From: Aquimarina latercula DSM 2041
GTDB taxonomy: Bacteria > Bacteroidota > Bacteroidia > Flavobacteriales > Flavobacteriaceae
DNA: 64,000 nt
Reading direction: 5' to 3'
NCBI RefSeq assembly: GCF_000430645.1
Contig: NZ_AUMK01000011.1
Coordinates: 186,001 to 250,000 of the forward strand
Position numbers and translations under genes: made by a program. Under the pieces are notes generated by a model, which was not told the DNA's origin, did not search any database, and worked only from the letters and a program-made list of their open reading frames with translations. Every line of letters starts with the position of its first letter. Positions within the stretch are counted from its first letter, which is position 1. Positions 18,392 through 27,937 of this stretch are shown piece after piece.

Positions 18392-19180
18392 TTAAATCAG
18401 ATTAACGGGTATTTCACAGACAGGAATCGGTATCATTTTATGTTGATTTACCGTATTTAGACGAGAATAAATCTTGAAAACTTCTTGCTCTCGGTCAGAA
18501 AAATCATCACTTTTCTTACCTAAATCCTTCATTTTCATAGCCCATTCCAGTTCGTCGTAACTTGCTCCAATCTGATCTTCATCACTTCTACTATCTCCAA
18601 ATAAACCATCTGTAGGAGTAGCAGTTTGTATCGATTCCGGTACTTCTAATACCTTTGCTAATTCATAAACTTCGCTCTTTAATAAATCTGCTATTGGACT
18701 TATATCAACGCCACCATCACCATATTTAGTATAAAAACCAACACCAAAATCTTCAACTTTATTTCCAGTACCCGCAACCAAGTAGCTATTTAGACCTGCT
18801 AAATAGTATAATGTGGTCATTCTTAATCTGGCTCTGGTGTTAGCTAAAGAAAGGTTTAACCGGCTTTCAGAATCACCTTCCGGAACAGATTTTTTAAACC
18901 CTTCAAATACGGGTGTAAGGTCAACTCGTGTATCGGATACTTTATTAAAACGAGTTTTTAACTGAGAAATGTGTTCCTGTGCACGATTTACTTGACTTTG
19001 AGCCTGGTGTATAGGCATTTCTACACATAATACATTAAGACCCGTTTTGGCGCATAAAGAAGAGGTAACTGCGCTGTCAATTCCACCACTTATTCCTACA
19101 ACAAAACCATTGATATTTGCATTCGTAGCATAATCCTTAAGCCAATTTACAATGTGATCAATTACTTTTTCAGTTTGCAT
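18392..19180 (-). CDS. nadE: NH3-dependent NAD+ synthetase
   Basis: This 262-aa enzyme adenylates nicotinate adenine dinucleotide and amidates it to NAD+ in the cytoplasm. The PP-loop is seen at the N-terminus as GISGGIDSAV (around residues 29-38), followed by the family motifs NTRARLRMTTLYYLA, GTGNKVEDFGVGFYTKYGDGGVDISPI and ATPTDGLFGDSRSDEDQIG. There is no N-terminal glutaminase domain, so ammonia is the expected nitrogen donor. It is transcribed divergently from gldB, a neighbourhood known from other flavobacteria. Confidence 0.95.
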   Translation of the reverse strand: MQTEKVIDHIVNWLKDYATNANINGFVVGISGGIDSAVTSSLCAKTGLNVLCVEMPIHQAQSQVNRAQEHISQLKTRFNKVSDTRVDLTPVFEGFKKSVPEGDSESRLNLSLANTRARLRMTTLYYLAGLNSYLVAGTGNKVEDFGVGFYTKYGDGGVDISPIADLLKSEVYELAKVLEVPESIQTATPTDGLFGDSRSDEDQIGASYDELEWAMKMKDLGKKSDDFSDREQEVFKIYSRLNTVNQHKMIPIPVCEIPVNLI

Positions 19181-19259
19181 ATTTTATATTTTTTAATTCT
19201 TTATTAAGATGATATGTCTTTAAACTATTACTAGTGTATAAAACCTAATTTGATAATAG

Positions 19260-19267
19260 TACATTTG
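19260..19267 (+). promoter_or_regulatory. TAnnTTTG box upstream of gldB
   Basis: TACATTTG is a perfect match to the -7 consensus and lies 75 bp before the gldB start, within the divergent nadE-gldB gap. The -33 element is unclear. Confidence 0.5.
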
Positions 19268-19342
19268 TGGTTATAAAATTAATAAAAAAAGCTAGCGTTA
19301 AAGAGTAAGAGTAATTATTTATATAGATATTATAATATTTGA

Positions 19343-20311
19343 ATGAAGTATAGTAAATTTTTAAAAATAATAGTGATTTTTTGCATAATATGGTCTTGTG
19401 CTGATGAAAATAAAATAGAAGAAGAGATAGCAAAAATACCTGTAGAAATTGGAATTGAACGTTTTGACAGAGTTTTTGCGGATGTAACACCTGAGAATTT
19501 AGCAGATGTAAAGTCTAAATATCCCTTTTTATTTCCAGAAAAATATGACGATAGTATTTGGATACAGAAGACTAAGGATACGTTGCAATTAGAGATTAAT
19601 CGAGAAGTAGAAAAGAAGTTCAGTAACTTCACAAATGAGCAAGAGGAACTAAAATCGCTATTGCAGCATATAAAATATTATTTCCCAGAAGTTACAGTGC
19701 CTAGGGTTATTACTGTTACCTCTAATGTAGATTACCAGCGTAAAGTAATATTGTCAGATAATTTATTGATTATTTCTCTTGATACTTATTTAGGATCAGA
19801 TCATTATTTTTATAGCGGTATTCAGGCATATTTAAAGGATCGTTTTGTTAGAATTCAGATTTTACCTGATGTGGCTACAATCTATGCTCGACAATTAGTA
19901 GAATTTCCTAGAAACAGAACTTTTTTAGCAAATATGATATATTATGGGAAAGAAATGTATCTGAAAGACCTGTTTTTGCCGGATTTTGAGGATAGCGAGA
20001 AAATGGCGTATAAAGATGATCAGTTTGCTTGGATAGAAGCAAATGAAGAAGAAATTTGGAGGTACTTTATTGATCGTCAATTATTATATAGTACAGAGGC
20101 AGATCTTCTACCTCGATTTCTATATCCAGGACCTTTTTCTAAGTTTTATTTGGAGGAAATTGATCAAGAAGCACCAGATAGGGTTGGTCAGTATATAGGT
20201 TGGAAGATTGTTAGTTCATATATGAAAAATAACAATGTATCTTTGCGTCAATTATTACTAACAGACGCCGAAACAATTTTTAACGCTTCTAAATATAAAC
20301 CTGCAAGATAA
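19343..20311 (+). CDS. gldB: Gliding motility lipoprotein GldB
   Basis: A 322-aa lipoprotein (signal MKYSKFLKIIVIFCIIWSC, lipidated Cys near residue 19). The family signature is clear: IERFDRVFADVTPENLADVKSKYPFLFPEKY near the N-terminus, then DTYLGSDHYFYS, and the C-terminal YIGWKIVSSYMKNN. Gld proteins are required for, or stabilise, gliding and T9SS function in Bacteroidota; the biochemical role of GldB is not established. The stop codon shares a base with the gldC ATG, as expected for the conserved gldB-gldC pair. Confidence 0.93.
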   Translation: MKYSKFLKIIVIFCIIWSCADENKIEEEIAKIPVEIGIERFDRVFADVTPENLADVKSKYPFLFPEKYDDSIWIQKTKDTLQLEINREVEKKFSNFTNEQEELKSLLQHIKYYFPEVTVPRVITVTSNVDYQRKVILSDNLLIISLDTYLGSDHYFYSGIQAYLKDRFVRIQILPDVATIYARQLVEFPRNRTFLANMIYYGKEMYLKDLFLPDFEDSEKMAYKDDQFAWIEANEEEIWRYFIDRQLLYSTEADLLPRFLYPGPFSKFYLEEIDQEAPDRVGQYIGWKIVSSYMKNNNVSLRQLLLTDAETIFNASKYKPAR

Positions 20312-20649
20312 TGGCAAACACGCATAAATCCGAAATCAAAATTGAAATAGAACTTGATGAGAATAAAGTTCCGGAAAAACTAAATTGGACCGCAAAGGAT
20401 GGAGGGATAGAGAATGAAGAAACTAAGGCTATGTTATTATCAGTATGGGATAATAAAAATAAAGAAAGTCTTCGTATTGATTTGTGGACAAAAGATATGC
20501 CTGTGGATGAAATGAAAGTATTTTTTCATCAGACATTAGTTTCTATGAGTGAAACTTTTAATAGAGCGACACAAGACGAAAAAATGTCAGCTACAATGAA
20601 AGATTTCTGTGATTATTTTGCAGAGAAACTAGAGCTTAAACAAAAGTAA
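20311..20649 (+). CDS. gldC: Gliding motility protein GldC
   Basis: A 112-aa cytoplasmic protein without a signal peptide. The conserved segments LNWTAKDGGIENEETKAMLLSVWDNK, LRIDLWTKDMPVDEMK and FFHQTLVSMSETFNRAT identify GldC, which in Flavobacterium increases the efficiency of gliding together with GldB. It overlaps the gldB stop by one base, so the pair is co-translated. Confidence 0.93.
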   Translation: MANTHKSEIKIEIELDENKVPEKLNWTAKDGGIENEETKAMLLSVWDNKNKESLRIDLWTKDMPVDEMKVFFHQTLVSMSETFNRATQDEKMSATMKDFCDYFAEKLELKQK

Positions 20650-20705
20650 TTTTTGTGTGTTCAGTGAGTTTGATTGGCCTGCTGCTATCATGAATAGATG
20701 AAATA

Positions 20706-21077
20706 TTGATTTTGAAAAGGACAATTTTATTCGTTTATAATGCGGATTCCAGTAGTTGGAATAAATATTTGGATTTTGCTCATAAGATAATAAGCCCATC
20801 CACGTATTCTTGTGACCTTTGTAATTTGACTCATGGGAATTTTTTGGAAAAGAAAGTCTGGAAAGTATTTAGAGAGAAATCTTCAAATACAATGATTTTT
20901 TCATATAAAAATGAATTTTTGAAAAAGCATAAAAAACCTAAATACCAAGAGCTTATATTTCCGGTAATCTTAGAGCAAAAAAAGAGTGGATTAGAAATTC
21001 TGGTTAAATCCGAAGAATTAAAATCTATTAAATCGGTAGAAGATCTAATAGAAATTCTTAGTGTTAAGCTAATCTAA
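20706..21077 (+). CDS. Conserved hypothetical protein with a CxxC pair
   Basis: A 123-aa protein opening [42 protein letters not shown]. The CDLC pair could bind metal or form a disulfide. No ATG is available: the two preceding ATGs hit a stop within a few codons, so the start is TTG at 20706 or 20712. The 3' end overlaps convergent engB by 4 bp. I believe similar proteins occur across Bacteroidota, but the function is not known to me. Confidence 0.7.
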   Translation: MILKRTILFVYNADSSSWNKYLDFAHKIISPSTYSCDLCNLTHGNFLEKKVWKVFREKSSNTMIFSYKNEFLKKHKKPKYQELIFPVILEQKKSGLEILVKSEELKSIKSVEDLIEILSVKLI

Positions 21078-21679
21078 GATTTAGCGACTTGCTGATTGAT
21101 TTCTTCTATGTAATTTAGTACTTCTTCTTTGCCAAGTCCAGATGAAGAGGAGGTGATAAAATAATTAGGCATTTCTTCCCAATATTGTAACATTTCATTT
21201 TTGTACGCTTCAATATTGCTTGGTAACTTAGTTTTTGTGAGTTTATCAGCTTTAGTAAAAATTATGGAAAAAGGAATTTGATTCTCTCCAAGCCACTGCA
21301 TAAATTCTAAATCAATTTTTTGTGGCTCATGTCTCGAATCTATTAATACGAATGCAGATACTAGTTGCGTTCTTTTAGAAAAATATGCAGTAATAAACTT
21401 CTGAAATACTTTTTTAGATGATTTAGAAACTCTTGCGTAGCCATATCCTGGTAAATCTACCAAAAACCAATTTTTATTAATTAGAAAATGATTTATTAAT
21501 TGAGTTTTTCCGGGTCGACCAGAAGTTTTTGCTAGACTTTTTCGACTGGTTAGCATGTTAATTAAAGAGGATTTACCAACATTTGATCTTCCTATAAAGG
21601 CATACTCTGGCAAATTGTTTTTAGGACATTTCGCTACATCGCTGTTACTCATTACAAATTCAGCACTGCTAATCTTCAT
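21074..21679 (-). CDS. engB: Ribosome biogenesis GTPase EngB (YsxC/YihA)
   Basis: This 201-aa essential-type GTPase acts in large-subunit assembly. G1 is [12 protein letters not shown] (near residue 31), G3 is DLPGYGYA (near 74), G4 is TKAD (near 141) and G5 is near TSSSSG (around 177). The length is normal and no extra domain is fused. It is on the minus strand, 12 bp downstream of the hydrolase gene, and the two appear to form one transcript. Confidence 0.95.
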   Translation of the reverse strand: MKISSAEFVMSNSDVAKCPKNNLPEYAFIGRSNVGKSSLINMLTSRKSLAKTSGRPGKTQLINHFLINKNWFLVDLPGYGYARVSKSSKKVFQKFITAYFSKRTQLVSAFVLIDSRHEPQKIDLEFMQWLGENQIPFSIIFTKADKLTKTKLPSNIEAYKNEMLQYWEEMPNYFITSSSSGLGKEEVLNYIEEINQQVAKS

Positions 21680-21691
21680 AAATTTTGTTGC

Positions 21692-22456
21692 TTAGAAATT
21701 ACGTTCTTTAAGCCAGGAATGTAATAGAGTGTTAAATTCCTCAGGGTGTTCCATCATAGCGGCATGTCCACACTTGTCAATCCAGTAAAGGTCAGAATCT
21801 GGTAATAGTCTATTGAAATCGTCTGCAACTTCTGGAGGAGTAACATTATCGTTTTTACCCCATATGATACATGTTGGCGTCTTCATATTAGGAAGATCTT
21901 TAGCCATATTGTGTCTAATAGCACTTTTTGCAATAGCAAGTGTTCTAATTAACTTATTTCTATCATTAACTGTTGCGTACACTTCATCAACAATTTCTTT
22001 GGTAGCGATTGCAGGGTCATAAAAAACATTTTCTGCCTTAGCTTTAATGTATTCATAGTCACCACGCTTAGGATAACTTTCTCCCATGGCACTTTCATAT
22101 AGACCTGAGCTCCCTGTAATTACCAAAGCTTTAACTTTTTCAGGAAACATCTTAGTACATAATAATCCTATATGTCCCCCAAGAGAATTTCCTAAAAGAA
22201 TTACTTCTTTGTATCCAAGTTGATCGATAAAATCTTTAAGGTATTTAGCAAAAGTACCTACGCTGGTTTTTATCAACGGCATTTCATACAAAGGAAGTTC
22301 TGGTATCAATACTTTGTATCCATTTTCTGGAAAATAATTACTTACACCATCAAAGTTACTTAAACCGCCCATAAGTCCATGTAAAATAACTATTGGCGTG
22401 CCTTCTCCGAGTTCCAGATAACTAAATTTTCCGTCTTTTTTTAATTCGTGCTTCAT
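21692..22456 (-). CDS. Alpha/beta hydrolase
   Basis: A 254-aa protein with the oxyanion segment ILHGLMGG (near residue 24), the nucleophile elbow GNSLGG (Ser near residue 92), an acid in the IWGKNDNVTPPEVADDF region and the catalytic His in CGHAAMMEHPEEF (near residue 232). It belongs to the MhpC-like group of esterases, thioesterases or C-C hydrolases; the substrate is not predictable. It is the first gene of a minus-strand pair with engB, divergent from the dcw cluster. Confidence 0.88.
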   Translation of the reverse strand: MKHELKKDGKFSYLELGEGTPIVILHGLMGGLSNFDGVSNYFPENGYKVLIPELPLYEMPLIKTSVGTFAKYLKDFIDQLGYKEVILLGNSLGGHIGLLCTKMFPEKVKALVITGSSGLYESAMGESYPKRGDYEYIKAKAENVFYDPAIATKEIVDEVYATVNDRNKLIRTLAIAKSAIRHNMAKDLPNMKTPTCIIWGKNDNVTPPEVADDFNRLLPDSDLYWIDKCGHAAMMEHPEEFNTLLHSWLKERNF

Positions 22457-22690
22457 TAATAGTTCTTACAAGAATTAAAAGCAAATATAGCATTTTCATA
22501 ATTAGTTTGAAGATTTTTTATCAATAGTGCGATATGATTTTTTTAGTTTTTTTTAATCGGTCATTTTTTTTGATCCTGAATACGTCAAAACCAAGATTTT
22601 ATAGCTAAAAGAATATTCTGTTGATTAACAAAATATTAATGTTGATCCATGCTTCTTTGACTGGTTTTTGATGACAACTTATTAACAATG
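22457..22690. other. Divergent regulatory gap between the hydrolase and the dcw cluster
   Basis: The gene-free stretch runs on to 22760. Its left part holds the minus-strand promoter (22482-22489) and about 200 bp of AT-rich DNA in which I see no ORF or RNA gene. The right part holds the MraZ boxes, annotated separately. Confidence 0.4.
22482..22489 (-). promoter_or_regulatory. Minus-strand -7 box for the hydrolase-engB pair
   Basis: On the minus strand this reads TATATTTG, 26 bp before the hydrolase ATG. No convincing -33 element stands at the right distance. Confidence 0.5.
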
Positions 22691-22733
22691 TGGTAGATTG
22701 TGGTAAAAAGTGGTAAATTTTTCAATATATTTG
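22691..22733 (+). promoter_or_regulatory. MraZ operator boxes and dcw promoter
   Basis: TGGTA occurs at 22691, 22701 and 22711, exactly 10 bp apart, just upstream of a -7 box (TATATTTG at 22726-22733). In E. coli MraZ binds tandem TGGGN repeats with the same 10-bp period, and in mollicutes it binds AAAGTGG-like repeats; the third box here reads AAAAAGTGGTAAA. The boxes cover the expected -33 region, so binding would block polymerase. A fourth TGGTA lies at 22762, overlapping the mraZ start codon. Confidence 0.75.
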
Positions 22734-22760
22734 ACTAATTATAGAGGTAAGAAAGAAAAA

Positions 22761-23231
22761 GTGGTAAATCTTATAGGTACATACGAATGTAAAGCAGATG
22801 CTAAGGGGCGTCTGATGATACCTGCAGCTTTTAAAAAACAACTTTCACCTGTTTTGCAGGAGGGGTTTGTGCTAAAAAGAGCTGTTTTTCAGCCTTGCTT
22901 AGAATTGTATCCGATGGAAGAATGGAATCTTCTGATGCAAAAGATGAATAAGTTAAACCGCTTCAAAAAGAAAAATAATGATTTCATCCGAAGGTTTACG
23001 GCAGGAGTTAAAGTTGTTGAAATAGATTCAACAGGGCGCCTTTTGATACCAAAGGATTTAGTCAGTTTTGCTGGGATTACTAAGGAGTTAGTGTTGTCAT
23101 CTGCTGTCAATATTATTGAGATATGGGATAAAACTCAATATGAAAAAGTGATAGATGATACCGCTGTTGATTTTGCAGATCTCGCAGAAGAAGTAATGGG
23201 ATTAGATGATGAAACAGATGGAATATCATAA
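22761..23231 (+). CDS. mraZ: Division/cell-wall cluster transcriptional regulator MraZ
   Basis: Two SpoVT-AbrB-like repeats make up this protein: IGTYECKADAKGRLMIPAAFKKQL near the N-terminus and VVEIDSTGRLLIPKDLVSFAG near residue 85. The start is GTG at 22761 (156 aa, normal length), since the family begins MVNLIGTYECKAD; an upstream GTG at 22710 would place coding sequence inside the operator. MraZ represses its own dcw operon in E. coli. It overlaps rsmH. Confidence 0.93.
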   Translation: MVNLIGTYECKADAKGRLMIPAAFKKQLSPVLQEGFVLKRAVFQPCLELYPMEEWNLLMQKMNKLNRFKKKNNDFIRRFTAGVKVVEIDSTGRLLIPKDLVSFAGITKELVLSSAVNIIEIWDKTQYEKVIDDTAVDFADLAEEVMGLDDETDGIS

Positions 23232-24114
23232 CCCGGTTTTACTAAAAGAAACCGTTGATGGTCTTGCGATAAAACCAGATGGTGTATATGTGGATGTCAC
23301 CTTTGGGGGAGGAGGACATTCTAGAGAGATTTTAAAGAGATTAGGAGTAAATGGTAAATTATATGCTTTTGATCAAGATAAAGATGCGTTACTAAATGCA
23401 ATCGATGATGATAGATTTGTTTTAATTAATGAGAATTTCAGGTTCATTAAACGTTTTCTGCGTTTTTATGGGGTTAAAAAAGCAGATGGAATCTTAGGGG
23501 ATTTTGGAGTTTCCTCTCATCAGTTTGATGTTGCAGAAAGAGGATTTTCTACCAGATTTGAAGCTGACTTGGATATGAGGATGAATCAAGATGGCGAATT
23601 ATCGGCTTATCATGTGATTAATGAATATGATGAATCAGACTTAAGAAAAATGTTTTTGCAGTATGGAGAATTAAGAAATGCTCCTAAACTAGCTAGAGCA
23701 ATTGTTAATTCTAGGAACGATAAACCGATTAAAACTAGTGCGGAGCTAAAAGAGGTGTTGAAACCTTTTATGGTTAGACATAAAGAACATAAGATTTTAG
23801 CACAGATATATCAGGCTATAAGAATAGAAGTAAATCAAGAAATAGAGGTTCTTAAGGAGTTTCTTATACAAACGGAAGAAGTATTAGGTAAAGGAGGAAG
23901 AATAAGTTTGATATCATATCATTCTTTAGAAGATAGATTAGTAAAGAGGTATATCAGAAGCGGATTATTTGAGGGAGAACCAGAAAAGGATTTGTATGGT
24001 AATGTGTCAGTTCCTTTTAAGAAAGTAGGAGGTTTGATTGTTCCAAATGAAGAAGAAATTAAAATAAATAATAGAGCGCGAAGTGCTAAACTAAGAATAG
24101 CAGAAAAGATTTGA
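23218..24114 (+). CDS. rsmH: 16S rRNA (cytosine-1402-N4)-methyltransferase
   Basis: RsmH (MraW) methylates N4 of C1402 in 16S rRNA. Motifs: DVTFGGGGHSREIL (SAM binding, near residue 25), FDQDKDAL, ILGDFGVSSHQFD and the C-terminal ISYHSLEDRLVKRY. The start is taken at ATG 23218 (MEYHNPVLLKE, the usual family start), overlapping mraZ by 14 bp; ATGs at 23206 and 23209 would add three or four residues and cannot be excluded. Confidence 0.95.
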   Translation: MEYHNPVLLKETVDGLAIKPDGVYVDVTFGGGGHSREILKRLGVNGKLYAFDQDKDALLNAIDDDRFVLINENFRFIKRFLRFYGVKKADGILGDFGVSSHQFDVAERGFSTRFEADLDMRMNQDGELSAYHVINEYDESDLRKMFLQYGELRNAPKLARAIVNSRNDKPIKTSAELKEVLKPFMVRHKEHKILAQIYQAIRIEVNQEIEVLKEFLIQTEEVLGKGGRISLISYHSLEDRLVKRYIRSGLFEGEPEKDLYGNVSVPFKKVGGLIVPNEEEIKINNRARSAKLRIAEKI

Positions 24115-24422
24115 AGCAAACGGTATACGATATATTAAAAGGAAAATTTCTTATTGCTGATGATGCGATGAAGAATTGGCGTATGCTACTCTTTTTGTCG
24201 TTTTTGGCAATTATTATGATTGCTAGTTCGCATAATGCAGAAAGTAAAGTTCATGAGATTGCAAAACTTAATAATGAAGTTAGGGAGTTAAGAACGCAAT
24301 TTGTAGATGGACGAACAGAATTGATGCAGTTAAAAATGGAATCTTCTGTAATCGAAAAAATGACAAAAAAAGGAATTAAAAGACCAACGAAACCACCACA
24401 AAAAATAATAGTAAAAAAGTAA
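24111..24422 (+). CDS. FtsL-like division protein
   Basis: A 103-aa bitopic membrane protein with one transmembrane helix near residues 24-43 (WRMLLFLSFLAIIMIASS), a periplasmic coiled coil (HEIAKLNNEVRELRTQFVDGRTELMQLK) and a basic tail (RPTKPPQKIIVKK). Position between rsmH and ftsI and this topology identify the Bacteroidota counterpart of FtsL, although sequence similarity to E. coli FtsL is low. The start is TTG at 24111, overlapping the rsmH stop. Confidence 0.85.
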   Translation: MKQTVYDILKGKFLIADDAMKNWRMLLFLSFLAIIMIASSHNAESKVHEIAKLNNEVRELRTQFVDGRTELMQLKMESSVIEKMTKKGIKRPTKPPQKIIVKK

Positions 24423-24428
24423 GTTGTT

Positions 24429-26423
24429 TTGGCAGTAAAGGATAAGAACATATTAAATAGATTATACTTCATTTCGGGGTGTATGTTCATCTTCGCAATT
24501 TTGGTTTTGGTAAAGCTTGTGAAAACACAATTTGTAGAAGGGGATATGTATCGTGCAAAAGCAGAGGAGCGTGTTTTTAGAACATTTGATATACCTGCTA
24601 ATCGCGGTAACTTATATGATAGTAAAGGTAATTTATTAGCTACATCAGTACCTAAGTATGATATTAGATTTGATGCTGTAACGGTTACGGATAAGGATTT
24701 TAGAGAGAATATTAAGGAGTTGTCTATAGCATTAGCAAAAGAGTTTGGAAGATCATCAGAATATTATGATGATAAATTAAGAAGAGCAAGAGATAATAAG
24801 AATAGATATTTTTTAATAAAAAGAAATTTAGGATATTCTCAATACATAAGAGTTAAAGGTTTTCCTCTCTTTAAATATGGGGCTAATAGAGGAGGGCTTA
24901 TTGTAGAACAACGCACGATTCGTGAACATCCGATTGGAAAAATAGCAGAACGAACGGTAGGTTATGAGCGCCAAGATGAGCAAGGGTATTATACTAGAGT
25001 TGGATTAGAGGGTGCATACGGTCCGTTTTTAAGAGGGAAAGAAGGGAAGCGTAAAAAGCAAAAAATAGCAAAAAATCAATGGAAACCTATTGGTGATGCT
25101 AATGAAGTGGAACCTCAAGATGGGTATGATGTGATTTCGACAATTGATGTTAATGTTCAGGATATTACTCACCATGCCTTGTTGGCTCAATTAGAGAAAT
25201 TCGAAGCGGAGCATGGAACTGTAGTTGTTATGGAAACAAGAACAGGAGAGATTAAAGCAATCTCTAATCTCGGACGAACAAAATCTGGGAAGTACTATGA
25301 GAAGCTGAATTATGCGGTTGGAGAATCACACGAACCAGGTTCTACCTTTAAGTTGATGGCAATGGTAGCAGCCTTAGAGGATAAGGTTATTGATTCTAGT
25401 TATATAGTAGATACAGAGAATGGTCGTGTTAAGTTTTATGATAGAGTTGTAAAAGATTCTAAATGGGGAGGGTATGGTAAGATATCAGCTGCAAAAGCAT
25501 TTGAATTATCATCCAATACAGCTTTTGCTAAGATTATAGATGCAAATTATAAAGATGATCCAAAGAAATTTGTAAACCGATTAATGAATATGGGATTACA
25601 TAAAACATTGGGACTATCTATTAAAGGAGAAGGTAAGCCAAAGATTCCATATCCAGGTGATAAAGATTGGTACGGTACTACATTGCCTTGGATGGCTCAT
25701 GGATATGGAGTAGCTGTAACTCCTCTGCAAACATTAGCTTTTTATAATGCTATTGCAAATGACGGAGAGATGGTGAAACCTAGGTTTATAAAAGAAGTAA
25801 AAGCTTGGGATAAAACCAAAGAAAGATTTGATAAGGAAGTTCTTAACTCAGCAATATGTTCTAAAGAAACAGCAAAGATTGTTCAGGAGATGATGAGGAA
25901 TGTTGTAGTGAGAGGAACTGCTGATAATATACATACAGAGAGTTTTCAGATAGCTGGAAAAACAGGGACTTGTTGGGGTAATTATGGAAAAGATAAGGAA
26001 AGAGAATATATATCTTCTTTCGCTGGATATTTTCCAGCAGATGATCCTAGATATTCTTGTATTGTGGTTATTCATAAACCAAATAAAGAAAAAGGGTATT
26101 ACGGAAATATAGTGGCAGCGCCTGTATTTAAAACCATTGCTTTAAAAGTGTATAATGATATACCTGTAATTGATGAAGTTTCTGCTAATATCGTAGAAAG
26201 TGAAGAGATATCTGAGAGTTATGAGGAGTACTTTCAGAAAGCAAGAAAGTATAAAACCATAATGCCAAATTTAAAAGGAATGCCGGCGATGGATGTAATT
26301 TCTCTTTTAGAAAATATGGGATTAAAAGTAGAGGTAAAAGGCTCTGGTAAAGTGAAAAGTCAATCAATTGAACCAGGCACTAAAGTAAAAATAAATCAAA
26401 CTATTAGGGTAGAATTATCGTGA
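24429..26423 (+). CDS. ftsI: Division-specific penicillin-binding protein (transpeptidase) with PASTA domain
   Basis: A 664-aa class B PBP that cross-links septal peptidoglycan. It has an N-terminal transmembrane helix near residues 13-33, a pedestal dimerisation domain (FDIPANRGNLYDSKGNLLATS), then the catalytic motifs SxxK (EPGSTFKLM, near residue 303), SxN (LSSNTAF, near 361) and KTG (AGKTGTCWG, near 514). A C-terminal PASTA repeat (about 612-664, MPNLKGMPAMDVISLLENMG) is more typical of Gram-positive PBPs but known in Bacteroidota. The start is TTG at 24429. It overlaps murE by 4 bp. Confidence 0.95.
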   Translation: MAVKDKNILNRLYFISGCMFIFAILVLVKLVKTQFVEGDMYRAKAEERVFRTFDIPANRGNLYDSKGNLLATSVPKYDIRFDAVTVTDKDFRENIKELSIALAKEFGRSSEYYDDKLRRARDNKNRYFLIKRNLGYSQYIRVKGFPLFKYGANRGGLIVEQRTIREHPIGKIAERTVGYERQDEQGYYTRVGLEGAYGPFLRGKEGKRKKQKIAKNQWKPIGDANEVEPQDGYDVISTIDVNVQDITHHALLAQLEKFEAEHGTVVVMETRTGEIKAISNLGRTKSGKYYEKLNYAVGESHEPGSTFKLMAMVAALEDKVIDSSYIVDTENGRVKFYDRVVKDSKWGGYGKISAAKAFELSSNTAFAKIIDANYKDDPKKFVNRLMNMGLHKTLGLSIKGEGKPKIPYPGDKDWYGTTLPWMAHGYGVAVTPLQTLAFYNAIANDGEMVKPRFIKEVKAWDKTKERFDKEVLNSAICSKETAKIVQEMMRNVVVRGTADNIHTESFQIAGKTGTCWGNYGKDKEREYISSFAGYFPADDPRYSCIVVIHKPNKEKGYYGNIVAAPVFKTIALKVYNDIPVIDEVSANIVESEEISESYEEYFQKARKYKTIMPNLKGMPAMDVISLLENMGLKVEVKGSGKVKSQSIEPGTKVKINQTIRVELS

Positions 26424-27883
26424 TCGAATTAAAAGATATTTTATATAAAGTTTCTATGAATGCCGTTGTTGGAAACACAGCAACGAGTATTAATAAGGTA
26501 GAATTTGATTCTAGAAGAATTGAACATGACGATGTTTTTGTAGCAATTAAAGGAACTGTTTTAGATGGTCATGATTATATAGAGAAAGCAATCAATCAAG
26601 GAGCTATTGCTATTGTATGCGAAACCATGCCGGAATTTTTGGTAGATGGTTTGGTGTATGTTCAAGTAGAAGACGCTCAAAAGGCACTTGCTATTATTGC
26701 TGCTAATTATTATGGATCTCCTTCAGAAAATTTAAAACTTGTTGGAGTAACGGGAACTAATGGAAAAACAACTATTGCTACATTATTGTATCAGCTTTTT
26801 AAGAAAGCAGGTTATAAAGTTGGTCTCTTGTCTACGGTAAAAATTTTAGTAGATGATACCCCATATAAAGCGACACATACTACGCCGGATTCTTTGACTA
26901 TCAATAAATATTTAAAGGAAATGAATGATACTGGAGTTGAGTATTGTTTTATGGAGGTAAGTTCTCATGGAATTGATCAAAAACGTACATCTGGATTGGT
27001 TTTCGAAGGAGGAGTATTTACAAACCTTTCACATGATCACCTGGATTACCACAATACTTTCAAAGAATATAGAGATGTGAAGAAAGTATTTTTTGATGAG
27101 TTAAGTAACAAAGCATTTGCTTTAACTAATAAGGATGATAAGAATGGAAGCTTCATGCTTCAAAACACAAAAGCAAAACAATATACTTATGCTCTTAAAT
27201 CCTATGCGGATTTTAGAGGGCAGATTCTTGAAAATAGTCTTGGAGGATTGTTGTTAAAAATAAATGATAATGATGTTTGGACGAAACTAATAGGAAGCTT
27301 TAATGCATATAATCTTCTTGCAATTTTTGGAACAGCAGAATTGCTAGGGTTAGAAACATTGGAGACTCTACAGTTATTAAGTGATCTAGAGAGTGTTAGT
27401 GGTAGATTTCAATATTTGATTTCTAGTAAAAAAATTACAGCTATAGTAGATTATGCTCATACTCCAGATGCGCTTAAAAATGTTTTGGAGACTATCAATG
27501 ACATCCGTACTAATAACGAAACTTTGATTACGGTAGTAGGTTGTGGAGGAGATAGAGATAAAGGAAAGAGACCAGTAATGGGTAATATCGCTACAACATT
27601 AAGTAATAAGGTTGTTTTTACTAGTGATAATCCTAGAACGGAGAATCCTGAGCAGATTATAGAAGATATAGAAAAGGGAGTTGAGCCGCAGAATTATAAA
27701 AAAATAATATCTATTTCCGATAGAAAACAAGCAATAAGAACTGCTTGTCAGTTTGCCGAAGAGAATGATATTATTTTAATAGCAGGAAAAGGTCATGAAA
27801 CCTATCAGGAAACTAATGGAGAACGGATAGATTTTAATGATTTCGAAATAGTAAAAGAAGAACTAAAAAAAATAGGAAAATAA
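26420..27883 (+). CDS. murE: UDP-N-acetylmuramoyl-tripeptide synthetase
   Basis: A 487-aa Mur ligase that adds the third stem residue. ATP site: GVTGTNGKTTIATLL (near residue 109); central motifs VSSHGIDQKRTSGL and THTTPDS; the C-terminal region contains the DNPRTENPEQI motif (near 411), which marks enzymes specific for meso-diaminopimelate. The start is GTG at 26420, overlapping the ftsI stop. The C-terminal GKGHETYQ segment is intact. Confidence 0.95.
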   Translation: MIELKDILYKVSMNAVVGNTATSINKVEFDSRRIEHDDVFVAIKGTVLDGHDYIEKAINQGAIAIVCETMPEFLVDGLVYVQVEDAQKALAIIAANYYGSPSENLKLVGVTGTNGKTTIATLLYQLFKKAGYKVGLLSTVKILVDDTPYKATHTTPDSLTINKYLKEMNDTGVEYCFMEVSSHGIDQKRTSGLVFEGGVFTNLSHDHLDYHNTFKEYRDVKKVFFDELSNKAFALTNKDDKNGSFMLQNTKAKQYTYALKSYADFRGQILENSLGGLLLKINDNDVWTKLIGSFNAYNLLAIFGTAELLGLETLETLQLLSDLESVSGRFQYLISSKKITAIVDYAHTPDALKNVLETINDIRTNNETLITVVGCGGDRDKGKRPVMGNIATTLSNKVVFTSDNPRTENPEQIIEDIEKGVEPQNYKKIISISDRKQAIRTACQFAEENDIILIAGKGHETYQETNGERIDFNDFEIVKEELKKIGK

Positions 27884-27937
27884 ATAAATCCTTTGCATTA
27901 AGTCTGATTTGAATTAGGGTAAAAGGTAAAGATACAT

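Noticed and set aside
22710..22760. N-terminal extension of mraZ from GTG 22710
   Set aside because: It lies in the operator/promoter region and the family begins at the GTG at 22761.
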